Source of the DNA: Planctomycetota bacterium
GTDB taxonomy: Bacteria; Planctomycetota; Planctomycetia; Pirellulales; Thermoguttaceae
Length of the DNA stretch: 36,063 bases
Direction of reading: 5' to 3'
Assembly (NCBI GenBank): GCA_025353625.1
Contig: JANXOJ010000474.1
Coordinates: 1-36,063, forward strand
The position numbers and the translations under genes are program-made. The notes beneath the pieces were generated by a model. It was not told where the DNA came from, did not search any database, and worked only from the letters and a program-made list of their open reading frames with translations. How positions within the stretch are numbered: position 1 is the stretch's first letter; each line of letters begins with the position of its first letter. Below are positions 15,400 through 23,534 of this stretch, in pieces.

Positions 15400-18096
15400 A
15401 TGCTTGAAAATCGCGATCTAAAAAAGGACCTTTTGGCCCTCGGGCTCTTTGCGCTCGTCGTCTTTCTTGGGGCGTCGCTGCTCAGTTACGATCCGGCCGA
15501 TCCACCGAGCAAGTTGGTCTATCCCGAGCGCATTGAAGTGCTGAACGTTTGCGGTCGCTCCGGGGCGATTGCCGCTCGATTCCTGCTCAACGCCATTGGC
15601 ATCGGTGCCTACTACTTCGTCGTTTCGCTTGGCATCATGGACGCATTCCTGCTCGCGCGGCGGCCTGTGAACCAGCCGATAACGCGGTTTAGCGGCTGGC
15701 TGATTTCTCTCGCCGGACTAACGACGTTTGCCTCCATAGCCTTGCCGCAACTTTCGCCTGGCCCGGTCATCGGTTCCGGGGGCTACCTCGGTGCGGCGGG
15801 GCGCGGGCTGTTGGAACTGAATTTCGCGACGGTCGGAGCCTATATTTTTGCCATAAGTTTGATCTTCGGCGGTCTGTTGCTTTCCACCGACTACCTGTTG
15901 GTGCAAATGTTGGCGTGGATCGTTGGCAGGCCGGCCCAGGGCTTTGGTCAAGGGATGCTTCACGTTCGTGCCGCGGCAGCCAAGCACTTGAAACGTCGTA
16001 GCGATCTCGACGGTTACGACCCGGCCGACATTTTACAGGCCGAGCGCGGCGGTGCCAAGATCGTCTCCATGCGCGTCAAAGGACGCCCGGTAGAAGAGGC
16101 CAAGCCGCCCGCCGTGGCAATCGAGTTGCCCAAGGAGCTCGTCGTATCGGCTCCGGCTGCCGTACTATCCGCCGAACAACCGGCAACGGTCGAGCCAGCC
16201 TCGACGGGCGGCATCAGTTCGCTGTTGCGCATTCGCAAGCCAAAAATTGCCGCGAAGGACGAGTTGAATCTCGACGAGCCGCCGGCGAACGCTGCCGACT
16301 ACGAATTGCCGAGCATCGAATTGCTGCTTGCCGGCGAGGGCTTCGACTTTGAGGAGCAAGAGAAGGAAGTTCGCCGTCGCGCCAAGGTTTTGGAGCAGAC
16401 ATTCAAGGATTTCGGCTTCAATATCCGCGTCGTCGAGATACAGACCGGCCCGGTTATCGCGCAGTTCGAGGTCGAGCTTGAAGCCGGCTTGCGGCTGAGC
16501 AAGATCACCGTGCTGGCCGACGACTTGGCAATCGCCCTGCGCGTGCCGAGCGTCCGCATCGTCGCGCCCATCCCCGGCAAAAACACCGTCGGCATTGAAG
16601 TGCCGAACACCACGCGGCAGATCGTGCGCCTTCGCGAAGTCATCGAAGAGGCCAACGGACAGGCGCAGAAGATGCGCATCCCCGTCTACCTGGGCAAGGA
16701 CGTTTCCGGCAACGCGATGGTCGTCGATCTCTCGTCGCTGCCGCACCTTTTGATCGCCGGCCGCACCGGCACCGGCAAGAGCGTCTGCTTGAACTCCATC
16801 ATCACCTCGATGATTATGACAAAGCGGCCCGACGAAGTTCGCATGTTGATGATCGACCCCAAAATGGTCGAGCTCAGCCCCTACAAAAACTTGCCCCACC
16901 TCATGCACCCGGTCGTGACCGACATGAAGAAGGCCGAGGCCATCCTCGCCTGGGCCGTCGATAAGATGGAAGAGCGATACCACTTGCTGGCCCGAGCCGG
17001 CGTGCGGCACATTAGCGGCTACAACCAGTTGGGCGAAGACGAACTGATGGACCGCATCAAGCCGGAAAACGACGAAGAGCGGCGGCAGATTCCCACCCAC
17101 ATGCCGTACATCGTCATCGTGGCCGACGAGTTGGCCGACTTGATGATGACCTCCGCCAAAGAAGTCGAAACGCACATCATCCGCTTGGCCCAAAAGAGCC
17201 GGGCGGTCGGTATCCACCTCGTTCTCGCCACCCAAAAACCGACGGTGGACGTTATCACCGGCCTAATTAAGTCGAACCTGCCCGCGAGAATCTGCTTCCA
17301 AGTTGCCAGCCGCACCGATAGCCGCGTGGTACTCGACGAAATGGGTGCCGACAAACTGCTCGGTAACGGCGACATGCTGTTCCTCTGGCCGGGCACGAGT
17401 ACGTTGATTCGCGGCCAGGGCACCTACTTGAGCGACGACGAGATCAATCGCGTGATCGATTCCGTCGCCACCACCGAGCCGCAATTCGTTAAGGAACTGG
17501 TGCAACTCAAGGCGACGCCGACAGAAACCGAAGTCGCCGGCGCGAAGAAGTTCGCCGATCGCGATGAGCTTTACGAAGCGGCCATCGATGTCGTGGTCCG
17601 CGAGGGGCGCGGCAGCGTTTCCCTGCTTCAACGATCCTTGGGAATCGGCTATGGCCGTGCCGCCCGGCTGATCGACTTCATGGCGGAAGACGGCTATGTC
17701 GGTGAATACAACGGCTCGCAAGCCCGCGAAGTGACGATCACCCTCGAGCAATGGGCCGATATGAGTGGTCAAAAGGCCGGCGGCGCATTGGCCGAGGCCG
17801 TGTCCCCTCGGCGGAGCCATACGATCATGCTACCACCTTCCGCGACAGCGCACGCTGCCGGGCACAAGGCCATCACGCTTAATTCAGACGAAGACTACGA
17901 TGAACGAGCAATGGCCGAGGAAGATTTCCACGACGTTCCATCGCGCAACTTCGATGGCAACCACCTAAACTCCGATCCCGACGACTATGTTTCGACCCGA
18001 AATAGCCGTTCGAGCGAAGCTCCGACGGGCGGTGCAACGGGTGACGATCACCCCGACGGGACGAAAGCTGCCTCGGGGCAGCGCGGCTGTGCGTAA
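15400..18096 (+). CDS. ftsK: DNA translocase FtsK/SpoIIIE
   Basis: This septum-anchored ATPase pumps DNA during chromosome segregation and division. Four membrane helices lie in about residues 8-175 (LLALGLFALVVFLGASLL, FLLNAIGIGAYYFVVSLGI, WLISLAGLTTFASIAL, GAYIFAISLIFGGLLLS). A short Pro/Ala-rich linker leads to the alpha/beta motor domain: Walker A AGRTGTGKSVC with Lys460, Walker B YIVIVADELADLM and the segment LATQKPTVDVITGLIKSN. A C-terminal winged-helix gamma domain (LYEAAIDVVVREGRGSVSLL to VGEYNGSQAREV) should recognise polar sequences. The last ~110 residues are acidic and low in complexity, beyond the usual family end. The linker is much shorter than in E. coli FtsK. The start ATG has no obvious ribosome-binding site. 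Confidence 0.94.
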   Translation: MLENRDLKKDLLALGLFALVVFLGASLLSYDPADPPSKLVYPERIEVLNVCGRSGAIAARFLLNAIGIGAYYFVVSLGIMDAFLLARRPVNQPITRFSGWLISLAGLTTFASIALPQLSPGPVIGSGGYLGAAGRGLLELNFATVGAYIFAISLIFGGLLLSTDYLLVQMLAWIVGRPAQGFGQGMLHVRAAAAKHLKRRSDLDGYDPADILQAERGGAKIVSMRVKGRPVEEAKPPAVAIELPKELVVSAPAAVLSAEQPATVEPASTGGISSLLRIRKPKIAAKDELNLDEPPANAADYELPSIELLLAGEGFDFEEQEKEVRRRAKVLEQTFKDFGFNIRVVEIQTGPVIAQFEVELEAGLRLSKITVLADDLAIALRVPSVRIVAPIPGKNTVGIEVPNTTRQIVRLREVIEEANGQAQKMRIPVYLGKDVSGNAMVVDLSSLPHLLIAGRTGTGKSVCLNSIITSMIMTKRPDEVRMLMIDPKMVELSPYKNLPHLMHPVVTDMKKAEAILAWAVDKMEERYHLLARAGVRHISGYNQLGEDELMDRIKPENDEERRQIPTHMPYIVIVADELADLMMTSAKEVETHIIRLAQKSRAVGIHLVLATQKPTVDVITGLIKSNLPARICFQVASRTDSRVVLDEMGADKLLGNGDMLFLWPGTSTLIRGQGTYLSDDEINRVIDSVATTEPQFVKELVQLKATPTETEVAGAKKFADRDELYEAAIDVVVREGRGSVSLLQRSLGIGYGRAARLIDFMAEDGYVGEYNGSQAREVTITLEQWADMSGQKAGGALAEAVSPRRSHTIMLPPSATAHAAGHKAITLNSDEDYDERAMAEEDFHDVPSRNFDGNHLNSDPDDYVSTRNSRSSEAPTGGATGDDHPDGTKAASGQRGCA

Positions 18097-18323
18097 ACTG
18101 GCCGCTTTTGTCCGAGCGGGAATAATATCCTGCGACCGGACCAAAATAATCTTTCAACGTTGCTGGCCAACGTCGAAGCCTGCGGCGCAAGCAAGCAATT
18201 CGGACGCCATCCCATGCACAATCCTCGCTTGCGCAGCGGACTTCGATAGTTCATTTCGGCCCAACCGCACTATATTTCCTCGCCGCTTTCTTCCCATCGC
18301 TACCTTCATCGGGGGGCACGGGC
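18097..18323. other. spacer between ftsK and the cimA leader unit
   Basis: No convincing gene is seen here on either strand. An open frame covering the ftsK end and this spacer has Arg/Pro-rich, non-protein-like composition. The right-hand end leads into the promoter at 18324. Confidence 0.5.
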
Positions 18324-18352
18324 TTGACGCCCTAATTCGTCGCGGGTAAACT
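18324..18352 (+). promoter_or_regulatory. sigma70-like promoter of the cimA-valS leader
   Basis: TTGACG (18324-18329) and TAAACT (18347-18352) are separated by exactly 17 nt, one of the best consensus matches in the window. Transcription would begin near 18359, about 22 nt before the leader ORF. It would reach the terminator-like hairpin at 18536-18571 after roughly 210 nt. Confidence 0.55.
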
Positions 18353-18380
18353 CTATGGTCCGCCCAAACAACGAACCTTA

Positions 18381-18506
18381 ATGAAAATTGGACCCATGAC
18401 TGCCGATACCAGCACCCTGAACACCATCATGAGCAGTGCGGTTGTCGCCGCTTTGGCAGGCGAAGTTGGCGTTGCGACGATTTTTATTCAGGAGGTTCGG
18501 GCCTAG
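18381..18506 (+). CDS. putative 41-residue leader peptide upstream of cimA
   Basis: This 41-codon frame starts at ATG 18381, with internal ATGs at 18396 and 18429, and ends at TAG 18504-18506. I recognise no protein family. Its C-terminal half is rich in branched-chain residues and Ala: codons 21-22 are Val-Val, and the run GEVGVATIFIQEV follows. Of the last 21 residues five are Val, two Ile and one Leu. It sits between a good promoter and a strong intrinsic terminator, directly before cimA and valS. That is the layout of ribosome-mediated attenuators such as ilvL or ivbL. No clear ribosome-binding site precedes any of the ATGs. An AGGAGG motif lies inside it at 18490-18495 without a nearby start codon. 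It could instead be part of a small RNA. Confidence 0.45.
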   Translation: MKIGPMTADTSTLNTIMSSAVVAALAGEVGVATIFIQEVRA

Positions 18507-18548
18507 GGCTTTCGGTTCAACAAAAAGAACTTGTCGGCCCCAAGGCCC
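18499..18548 (+). promoter_or_regulatory. possible antiterminator hairpin of the cimA leader
   Basis: GGGCCT (18499-18504) can pair with AGGCCC (18543-18548). After one A/A mismatch, GGG (18506-18508) can pair with CCC (18539-18541). This alternative stem uses the 5' arm of the terminator, so the two structures exclude each other. Its left arm contains the leader stop codon TAG. A ribosome finishing the leader would mask it, and one stalled at the Ile/Val codons around 18465-18488 would leave it free. Confidence 0.4.
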
Positions 18549-18577
18549 ATTTTGGCCTTTGGGCCTTTTTTGTTGAA
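18516..18577 (+). terminator. intrinsic terminator between leader ORF and cimA
   Basis: GGCCCCAAGGCC (18536-18547) and GGCCTTTGGGCC (18554-18565) form a 12-bp stem with one mismatch and a 6-nt loop, followed by six T (18566-18571). Outer arms TTCAACAAAAA (18516-18526) and TTTTTGTTGAA (18567-18577) extend the symmetry, so it could also terminate from the other strand. It lies 72 bp before cimA. A smaller hairpin, TCAAAT/ATTTGA (18585-18601), follows. Confidence 0.75.
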
Positions 18578-18649
18578 TGGGAGTTCAAATCGCAAATTTG
18601 AGACGCCCCTATACGCACCTTCAATCCAACTCCTAACTCCTCTTCCCCC

Positions 18650-20215
18650 ATGCCCCGCATCGAAATCTACGACACGACACTTCGCGACGGCTCCCAGGCC
18701 GAAGGTATCAGCTTCTCCCTTCAGGATAAGCTGGCAATTACCGAGCGACTCGATTGCCTGGGGTTCGACTACGTCGAGGGTGGCTATCCGGCGTCGAACG
18801 AGAAAGATGCCCAATACTTCCAGCGGGTTCGTGAACTGGACCTTAAGCATGTGCGGGTCTGCGCGTTCGGTATGACGCGACGCAAGGGTGTCAAGGCGGA
18901 AGACGACGATGGCCTCAAATCGCTGATCGATTCTCATGCAAAGACAATCACGATCGTCGGCAAGAGTTCGCTCTTCCAGGTGACGGAGGTTCTGCGCACG
19001 AATGCGGAAGAGAACCTGGCGATGATCGGCGAGAGCATTGCCCACCTCGTCGCCCAGGGCCGCGAGGTGATTTTCGATGCGGAACATTTCTTCGATGGCT
19101 GGAAGGCGGATGCAGCGTATTCAATCTCGGCCTTAAAGGCGGCGGCGGAAGCCGGTGCCAAGCGGGTCGTGCTGTGCGATACGAATGGCGGCAGCATGCC
19201 GGAAGATATTGTCCGCGCCGTGCGGAACGCCATCGAATCGCTGACGGTGCCAGTTGGTATCCACTGCCACAACGATTGTGAGTTGGCGGTTGCCAATTCC
19301 CTGGCCGCCGTCGATGCCGGGGCATCGCAAGTCCAGGGCACGATCAACGGTTTTGGCGAGCGATGCGGCAATGTTGATCTGATCTCGGTCGTTGCCAATC
19401 TGGCCCTGAAAAAGTCGGGCTACGATCTGCTCATCCCGGGTGGCGTGGCACACTTAACCGAACTGTCGCGGTTCGTCTACGAAATCCTGAACATGAACTT
19501 TCGCTCGCATCAGCCGTTCGTCGGCAAGAGCGCGTTCGCGCATAAAGGCGGAATGCACGTCAGCGGCATCGCCCGCAATACGTCCGCCTACGAGCATATC
19601 GTGCCGGAATTGGTTGGCAACGAGCGTCGCGTATTGGTGAGCGAGCTATCGGGCCGCTCGAACCTAGTGGCGATGACGCAGCGGCATAAGATTCCCAACG
19701 ACTCGAAGTTGATGGATAGCATCCTGGCCCAGGTCGTTGCCCTCGAAGGGGCCGGATACCAGTTCGAGGCGGCCGACGGCTCCTTCGACTTGCTCGTGCG
19801 AAAATGTATCGGCACGTTCCGCCCACACTTTGAACGGCTCAGCTATCGCGTCAACGTGGAGACGAACGCTCGCGGCGAAATCCGCACGGAGGCGACCGTT
19901 AAGATCCGCATTGGCGACGAGATTTGCCACGAGGTAGCCGAAGGCGACGGCCCGGTGAACGCGATTGATGCGGCCATGCGGAAGGCCCTCAACGGGCATT
20001 TTCCGGCCTTGCAGAAGTTGCACCTGATCGACTACAAGGTTCGCGTCATCAACTCGGAAGCATCGACGGCCGCCGGCGTCCGCGGGGTGATCGAGAGCCA
20101 AGACGAAACCGACGTCTGGGGCACCGTGGGCGTGAGTGAGAACGTCATTGAGGCGAGTTGGATTGCTTTGGTCGATAGTTTTGAGTACAAGTTGATGAAG
20201 GATGAAGAATCATGA
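18650..20215 (+). CDS. cimA: (R)-citramalate synthase
   Basis: This enzyme condenses pyruvate with acetyl-CoA to citramalate, opening a threonine-independent route to 2-oxobutyrate and isoleucine. It belongs to the 2-isopropylmalate/homocitrate synthase family. Visible are the metal/substrate motif YDTTLRDGSQAEGISFS, the EGGYPASNEKD segment, DAEHFFDGW, CDTNGGSMP and the metal-binding GIHCHNDCELAVANS. GTINGFGERCGNVDL and HKGGMHVSG follow, then a C-terminal LeuA-type regulatory domain (about residues 385-515). The 521-residue length and the SQAEG and DAEHFFDGW forms favour CimA over LeuA, whose motif is usually DGEQ. ATG 18650 has only a pyrimidine-rich upstream region. The stop overlaps the valS start (ATGA), and a leader with terminator lies upstream. 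Confidence 0.88.
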   Translation: MPRIEIYDTTLRDGSQAEGISFSLQDKLAITERLDCLGFDYVEGGYPASNEKDAQYFQRVRELDLKHVRVCAFGMTRRKGVKAEDDDGLKSLIDSHAKTITIVGKSSLFQVTEVLRTNAEENLAMIGESIAHLVAQGREVIFDAEHFFDGWKADAAYSISALKAAAEAGAKRVVLCDTNGGSMPEDIVRAVRNAIESLTVPVGIHCHNDCELAVANSLAAVDAGASQVQGTINGFGERCGNVDLISVVANLALKKSGYDLLIPGGVAHLTELSRFVYEILNMNFRSHQPFVGKSAFAHKGGMHVSGIARNTSAYEHIVPELVGNERRVLVSELSGRSNLVAMTQRHKIPNDSKLMDSILAQVVALEGAGYQFEAADGSFDLLVRKCIGTFRPHFERLSYRVNVETNARGEIRTEATVKIRIGDEICHEVAEGDGPVNAIDAAMRKALNGHFPALQKLHLIDYKVRVINSEASTAAGVRGVIESQDETDVWGTVGVSENVIEASWIALVDSFEYKLMKDEES

Positions 20216-23200
20216 CCATCCCCATGCAAGACCTCCCCAAGCAATACAATCCGGCCGCCGCCCAAGATCGTTGGCACAAATTCTGGGAATCCAAAGGCTA
20301 TTTCCATAGCGAGCCCAACCGAGCCAAGAAGCCTTTTTCGATTGCCATCCCGCCGCCCAATGTGACCGGGGCGTTGCACTTGGGGCACGCGCTGAACAAT
20401 ACGTTGCAAGACATCCTCATTCGCCAAAAGCGGATGCAAGGTTTTGAGGCGCTGTGGATGCCCGGCACCGATCATGCGGGCATTGCCACCCAGGCGGTGG
20501 TCGAGCGTCGCTTGCTGCAAGAGGAAAAGCTAAGCCGCCACCAGTTGGGACGCGAGGGGCTCGTCGCTCGGATATGGCAATGGAAGAACGACTACGAAAA
20601 GCGGATTCTTGGCCAGCTCAAAGAAATGGGCTGTAGCTGCGATTGGCACCGGACCCGCTTCACGCTCGATGCGCAATGCGCGCGAGCGGTGCGACATACG
20701 TTCTTTAAGATGTTTCAAGAAAAGCTCATCTATCGCGGCAAGCGGCTCGTCAATTGGGACGCGATGCTGCAAACGGCGGTAAGCGACGACGAAGTCTTTC
20801 ACGAGACGACGAAGGGCCATTTTTGGTATTTTAATTACCCCACAATCGATCCCAAGCCGGGCGAGCCGGCCTATGTCACCGTGGCGACAACGCGCCCCGA
20901 GACGATGCTCGGCGATACGGCTGTGGCGGTCCATCCCGAGCCGTCTGCCGCACTCGACAAGGCCGAGGCAGACTTACTGCAACGCTTTGAAGCGGCAGCG
21001 TCCAAAGACAAGGCCGATCTACAGAAACAGATTGACGACCTTCGGGAACGCCGCCGTACAATGCTTGCCGATTTGGAAACGCTCGCCGACATGGCCCGCG
21101 ATGGTCGCAAGATTCGGCTGCCGCTCTTAAACCGCGAGATACCGCTAATCGCCGACGTTTGGGCGAAGCCGGAGCTTGGCACCGGCTGCGTAAAGATCAC
21201 GCCCGCCCACGACCCGAACGACTACGAGGTCGGACTGCGTCAACGCCTGCCGATGATCAACATTCTGAATTGTGATGGAACGCTCAACGAAAACGCCGGG
21301 CCGTATCAGGGGCTTGCGAATCCCAAGGCACGGCAAGCCGTTGTGGCCGATTTGGAAAAGCTGGAATTGGTGGCCAAGATCGAAGATCGCGAGATCGAGA
21401 TTGCCCATAGCGACCGCTCGAAGACGCCGATTGAGCCGCTCTTGGCCGATCAATGGTTCGTGAAAATGGACCATTTGGCGCAAACGGCGATGGATGCCGT
21501 GACCGATGGGCGCGTGAAGATTTTCCCCGAGCGATACGCCAAGAGCTATCTCGATTGGCTCAGCGAGAAACGCGACTGGCCGGTCAGCCGCCAGCTTTGG
21601 TGGGGACACCAGATTCCAGTCTGGTATTGCAAAACCGCGTCCGAGGCCGAGTTGCAAAAAGCGTTCGCCGGACGTGCCGATGTTGTCTGGCATCGCGATG
21701 AACAGAATTGCCAATGGCTGATCTGTGCGCAGGAAGAAGACCTCGCCGAAAACGCCGTGCCGGGGCACGCGCTCGTCCGCGAGTTGGACGTCCTCGACAC
21801 CTGGTTCAGTTCCGCCCTCTGGCCGCATTCGACGTTGGGCTGGCCGGAGCAGACGCCGGAATTGGCCTACTACTATCCCACCAGCGTGCTCATTACCAGC
21901 CGCGATATCATCACGCTCTGGGTCGCACGCATGGTGCTGGCCGGACTGTACAACGTTGGCGATATTCCATTCCGCGAAGTCTTCATCCATCCCAAGATTC
22001 TCGACGGATACGGCGAAGGAATGTCGAAGTCCAAGGGCAACGGCGTCGATCCCATCGACGTGATCGAAAAGTTTGGGGCCGATGCCTTGCGCTTCGGGCT
22101 GGCCTATCTTACCACCGAGACGCAGGACGTGCGGATGCCGGTGGAGTTCGAGTGCCCGCATTGTCAGAAGCTGATCGAACAAACCAAGGAAAACCGCGTT
22201 CGCCCGCGCGTTAAATGCAAGCATTGCAGCAAAGAGTTTTCAACGCAATGGGCCGAAAAGGCGGAAGATAAGGCATTGCCGCGCGGAGCGGTGGTGAGCG
22301 AGCGGTTCGAGCTGGCAAGAAACTTCTGCAATAAACTTTGGAATGCCTCGCGTTTGGTTCTGATGAATCTTGAAGGGTACGCTGCGGCCACGGTGGCGGA
22401 CGGCGAGCTATTAGTTGACGACCGCTGGATTCTCAGCCGACTTGCGACCGTGACCCAAGATGTGACAACGCACCTAGCCGGATATCGCTATTCCGAGGCG
22501 GCAAAGGTATTGTACGGCTTCGCCTGGGACGAGTTTTGCAGCTTCTACCTCGAAATGGTGAAGGCTCGCCTGACCGACCCGGCCGCGCGCCCGACGGCGC
22601 AGCGGGTGCTAACGCATACGCTCGACACGCTCCTGCGATTGCTGCATCCGATGATTCCGTTTGTCACCGAGGAAGTATGGCATTTACTCAATGAAGCCGC
22701 GCCACAACGGGGCATCGAACGCGTTGCATCGGCGAGCGAGAGCATTATGATCGCGCCGTGGCCCCAGTCCGCGTCGGCCCGGCAGAATCCGGAGATCGAG
22801 GCGCGATTTGCCCGCTTCCAGGAAGTGTTGCGCGCGATCCGCGATATTCGAAGTCGGCAGAATGTGCTGCCTAAGACGCAGATCAATTTTTCCGTCCGTT
22901 GCGATGCGGCCACGGCCGATTTGCTCAAGCCGATGGAGCCCTACTTCATCAGCATGGCCGGTGCAAGGGCCACGGAAATCGGGCCGCAGACCAATCCCCC
23001 GGAAGTCTCGGCGAATGTCTCACTATCCGGAATGGAGGTCTTCGTCGATCTGGCCGATTTGATCGATGTCGCCGCCGAGATCGAGCGAAAGCAACAGGAG
23101 ATTGTCCGGCTCGATGGCCTGATTGCCGTGAAACGCAAAAAACTGGAGAATCAGAGTTTTATCGACCGCGCCCCGGCGGCCGTGGTCGAAGGCGAACGAG

Positions 23201-23301
23201 CGGCTTTGAAGGAGCTTGAGGACCAGCGGGCGGCGGCCGTGGCAGTTGTCGAGCGGATGAAGAACACCGTGGCACCCGGTTATCCCAAATTACGCTATTG
23301 A
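20212..23301 (+). CDS. valS: valyl-tRNA synthetase with two lineage-type insertions
   Basis: This class I synthetase charges tRNA-Val. The HIGH signature is His56-Leu-Gly-His59 in PPPNVTGALHLGHALN, and the KMSKS loop reads GMSKSKGN (Met604 onward), with the first Lys replaced by Gly. The editing domain has TTRPETMLGDTAVAVHP and CVKITPAHDPNDYEVG. The anticodon-binding domain follows FELARNFCNKLWNASR, and a C-terminal coiled-coil arm covers the last ~65 residues. At 1029 residues it is about 80-100 longer than typical ValRS. One insertion of ~45 helical residues (about 244-290) lies in the editing domain. A second (about 645-690) holds a Cys4 zinc-ribbon-like pair: Cys648/651 and Cys669/672. 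It overlaps cimA by 4 nt, so the two are probably translated together. Confidence 0.95.
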   Translation: MTIPMQDLPKQYNPAAAQDRWHKFWESKGYFHSEPNRAKKPFSIAIPPPNVTGALHLGHALNNTLQDILIRQKRMQGFEALWMPGTDHAGIATQAVVERRLLQEEKLSRHQLGREGLVARIWQWKNDYEKRILGQLKEMGCSCDWHRTRFTLDAQCARAVRHTFFKMFQEKLIYRGKRLVNWDAMLQTAVSDDEVFHETTKGHFWYFNYPTIDPKPGEPAYVTVATTRPETMLGDTAVAVHPEPSAALDKAEADLLQRFEAAASKDKADLQKQIDDLRERRRTMLADLETLADMARDGRKIRLPLLNREIPLIADVWAKPELGTGCVKITPAHDPNDYEVGLRQRLPMINILNCDGTLNENAGPYQGLANPKARQAVVADLEKLELVAKIEDREIEIAHSDRSKTPIEPLLADQWFVKMDHLAQTAMDAVTDGRVKIFPERYAKSYLDWLSEKRDWPVSRQLWWGHQIPVWYCKTASEAELQKAFAGRADVVWHRDEQNCQWLICAQEEDLAENAVPGHALVRELDVLDTWFSSALWPHSTLGWPEQTPELAYYYPTSVLITSRDIITLWVARMVLAGLYNVGDIPFREVFIHPKILDGYGEGMSKSKGNGVDPIDVIEKFGADALRFGLAYLTTETQDVRMPVEFECPHCQKLIEQTKENRVRPRVKCKHCSKEFSTQWAEKAEDKALPRGAVVSERFELARNFCNKLWNASRLVLMNLEGYAAATVADGELLVDDRWILSRLATVTQDVTTHLAGYRYSEAAKVLYGFAWDEFCSFYLEMVKARLTDPAARPTAQRVLTHTLDTLLRLLHPMIPFVTEEVWHLLNEAAPQRGIERVASASESIMIAPWPQSASARQNPEIEARFARFQEVLRAIRDIRSRQNVLPKTQINFSVRCDAATADLLKPMEPYFISMAGARATEIGPQTNPPEVSANVSLSGMEVFVDLADLIDVAAEIERKQQEIVRLDGLIAVKRKKLENQSFIDRAPAAVVEGERAALKELEDQRAAAVAVVERMKNTVAPGYPKLRY

Positions 23302-23325
23302 GCGACTAACCGAGAGTGCCTGCGA

Positions 23326-23343
23326 GGATTTCAGTTGAAATCC
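23326..23343 (+). terminator. perfect hairpin after valS, possible terminator
   Basis: GGATTTCA (23326-23333) and TGAAATCC (23336-23343) form an 8-bp stem with only two bases between the arms. It begins 25 nt after the valS stop and no immediate T-run follows. It may mark the 3' end of the cimA-valS transcript. In the rest of the 233-nt spacer I see only a weak -10-like TAAAAT at 23434. Confidence 0.3.
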
Positions 23344-23534
23344 GGAAGAAACTGGATTTTGTGCTCTTCTAGTGCTTTCCTCGCCCTTCAATTTTTCTGT
23401 TTGGGGGCTGGACATTTTGCCAAGCTGGTATGGTAAAATGGTCGCCAAGTCGAGCGGTCACGGCGCGGACGGCATGCGGAGCGTGCCCGATGCTTTGGAA
23501 ACTTTTTCACTTTACCTTCGGAGCAATCGATCTT

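Noticed and set aside
16165-17235. A 356-codon minus-strand frame rich in His, Gly, Asp and Val
   Set aside because: It lies entirely within the FtsK linker and motor coding region; its composition is typical of a reverse shadow.
17987-18349. A 120-codon plus-strand frame over the ftsK end and spacer
   Set aside because: It is Arg/Pro-rich, overlaps ftsK by about 110 nt, has no ribosome-binding site, and runs over the promoter at 18324.
18381-18580. T-box riboswitch upstream of cimA-valS
   Set aside because: A synthetase gene with an upstream terminator invites this idea, but I found no T-box core sequence (AGGGTGGNACCGCG type) and no stem I specifier loop layout.
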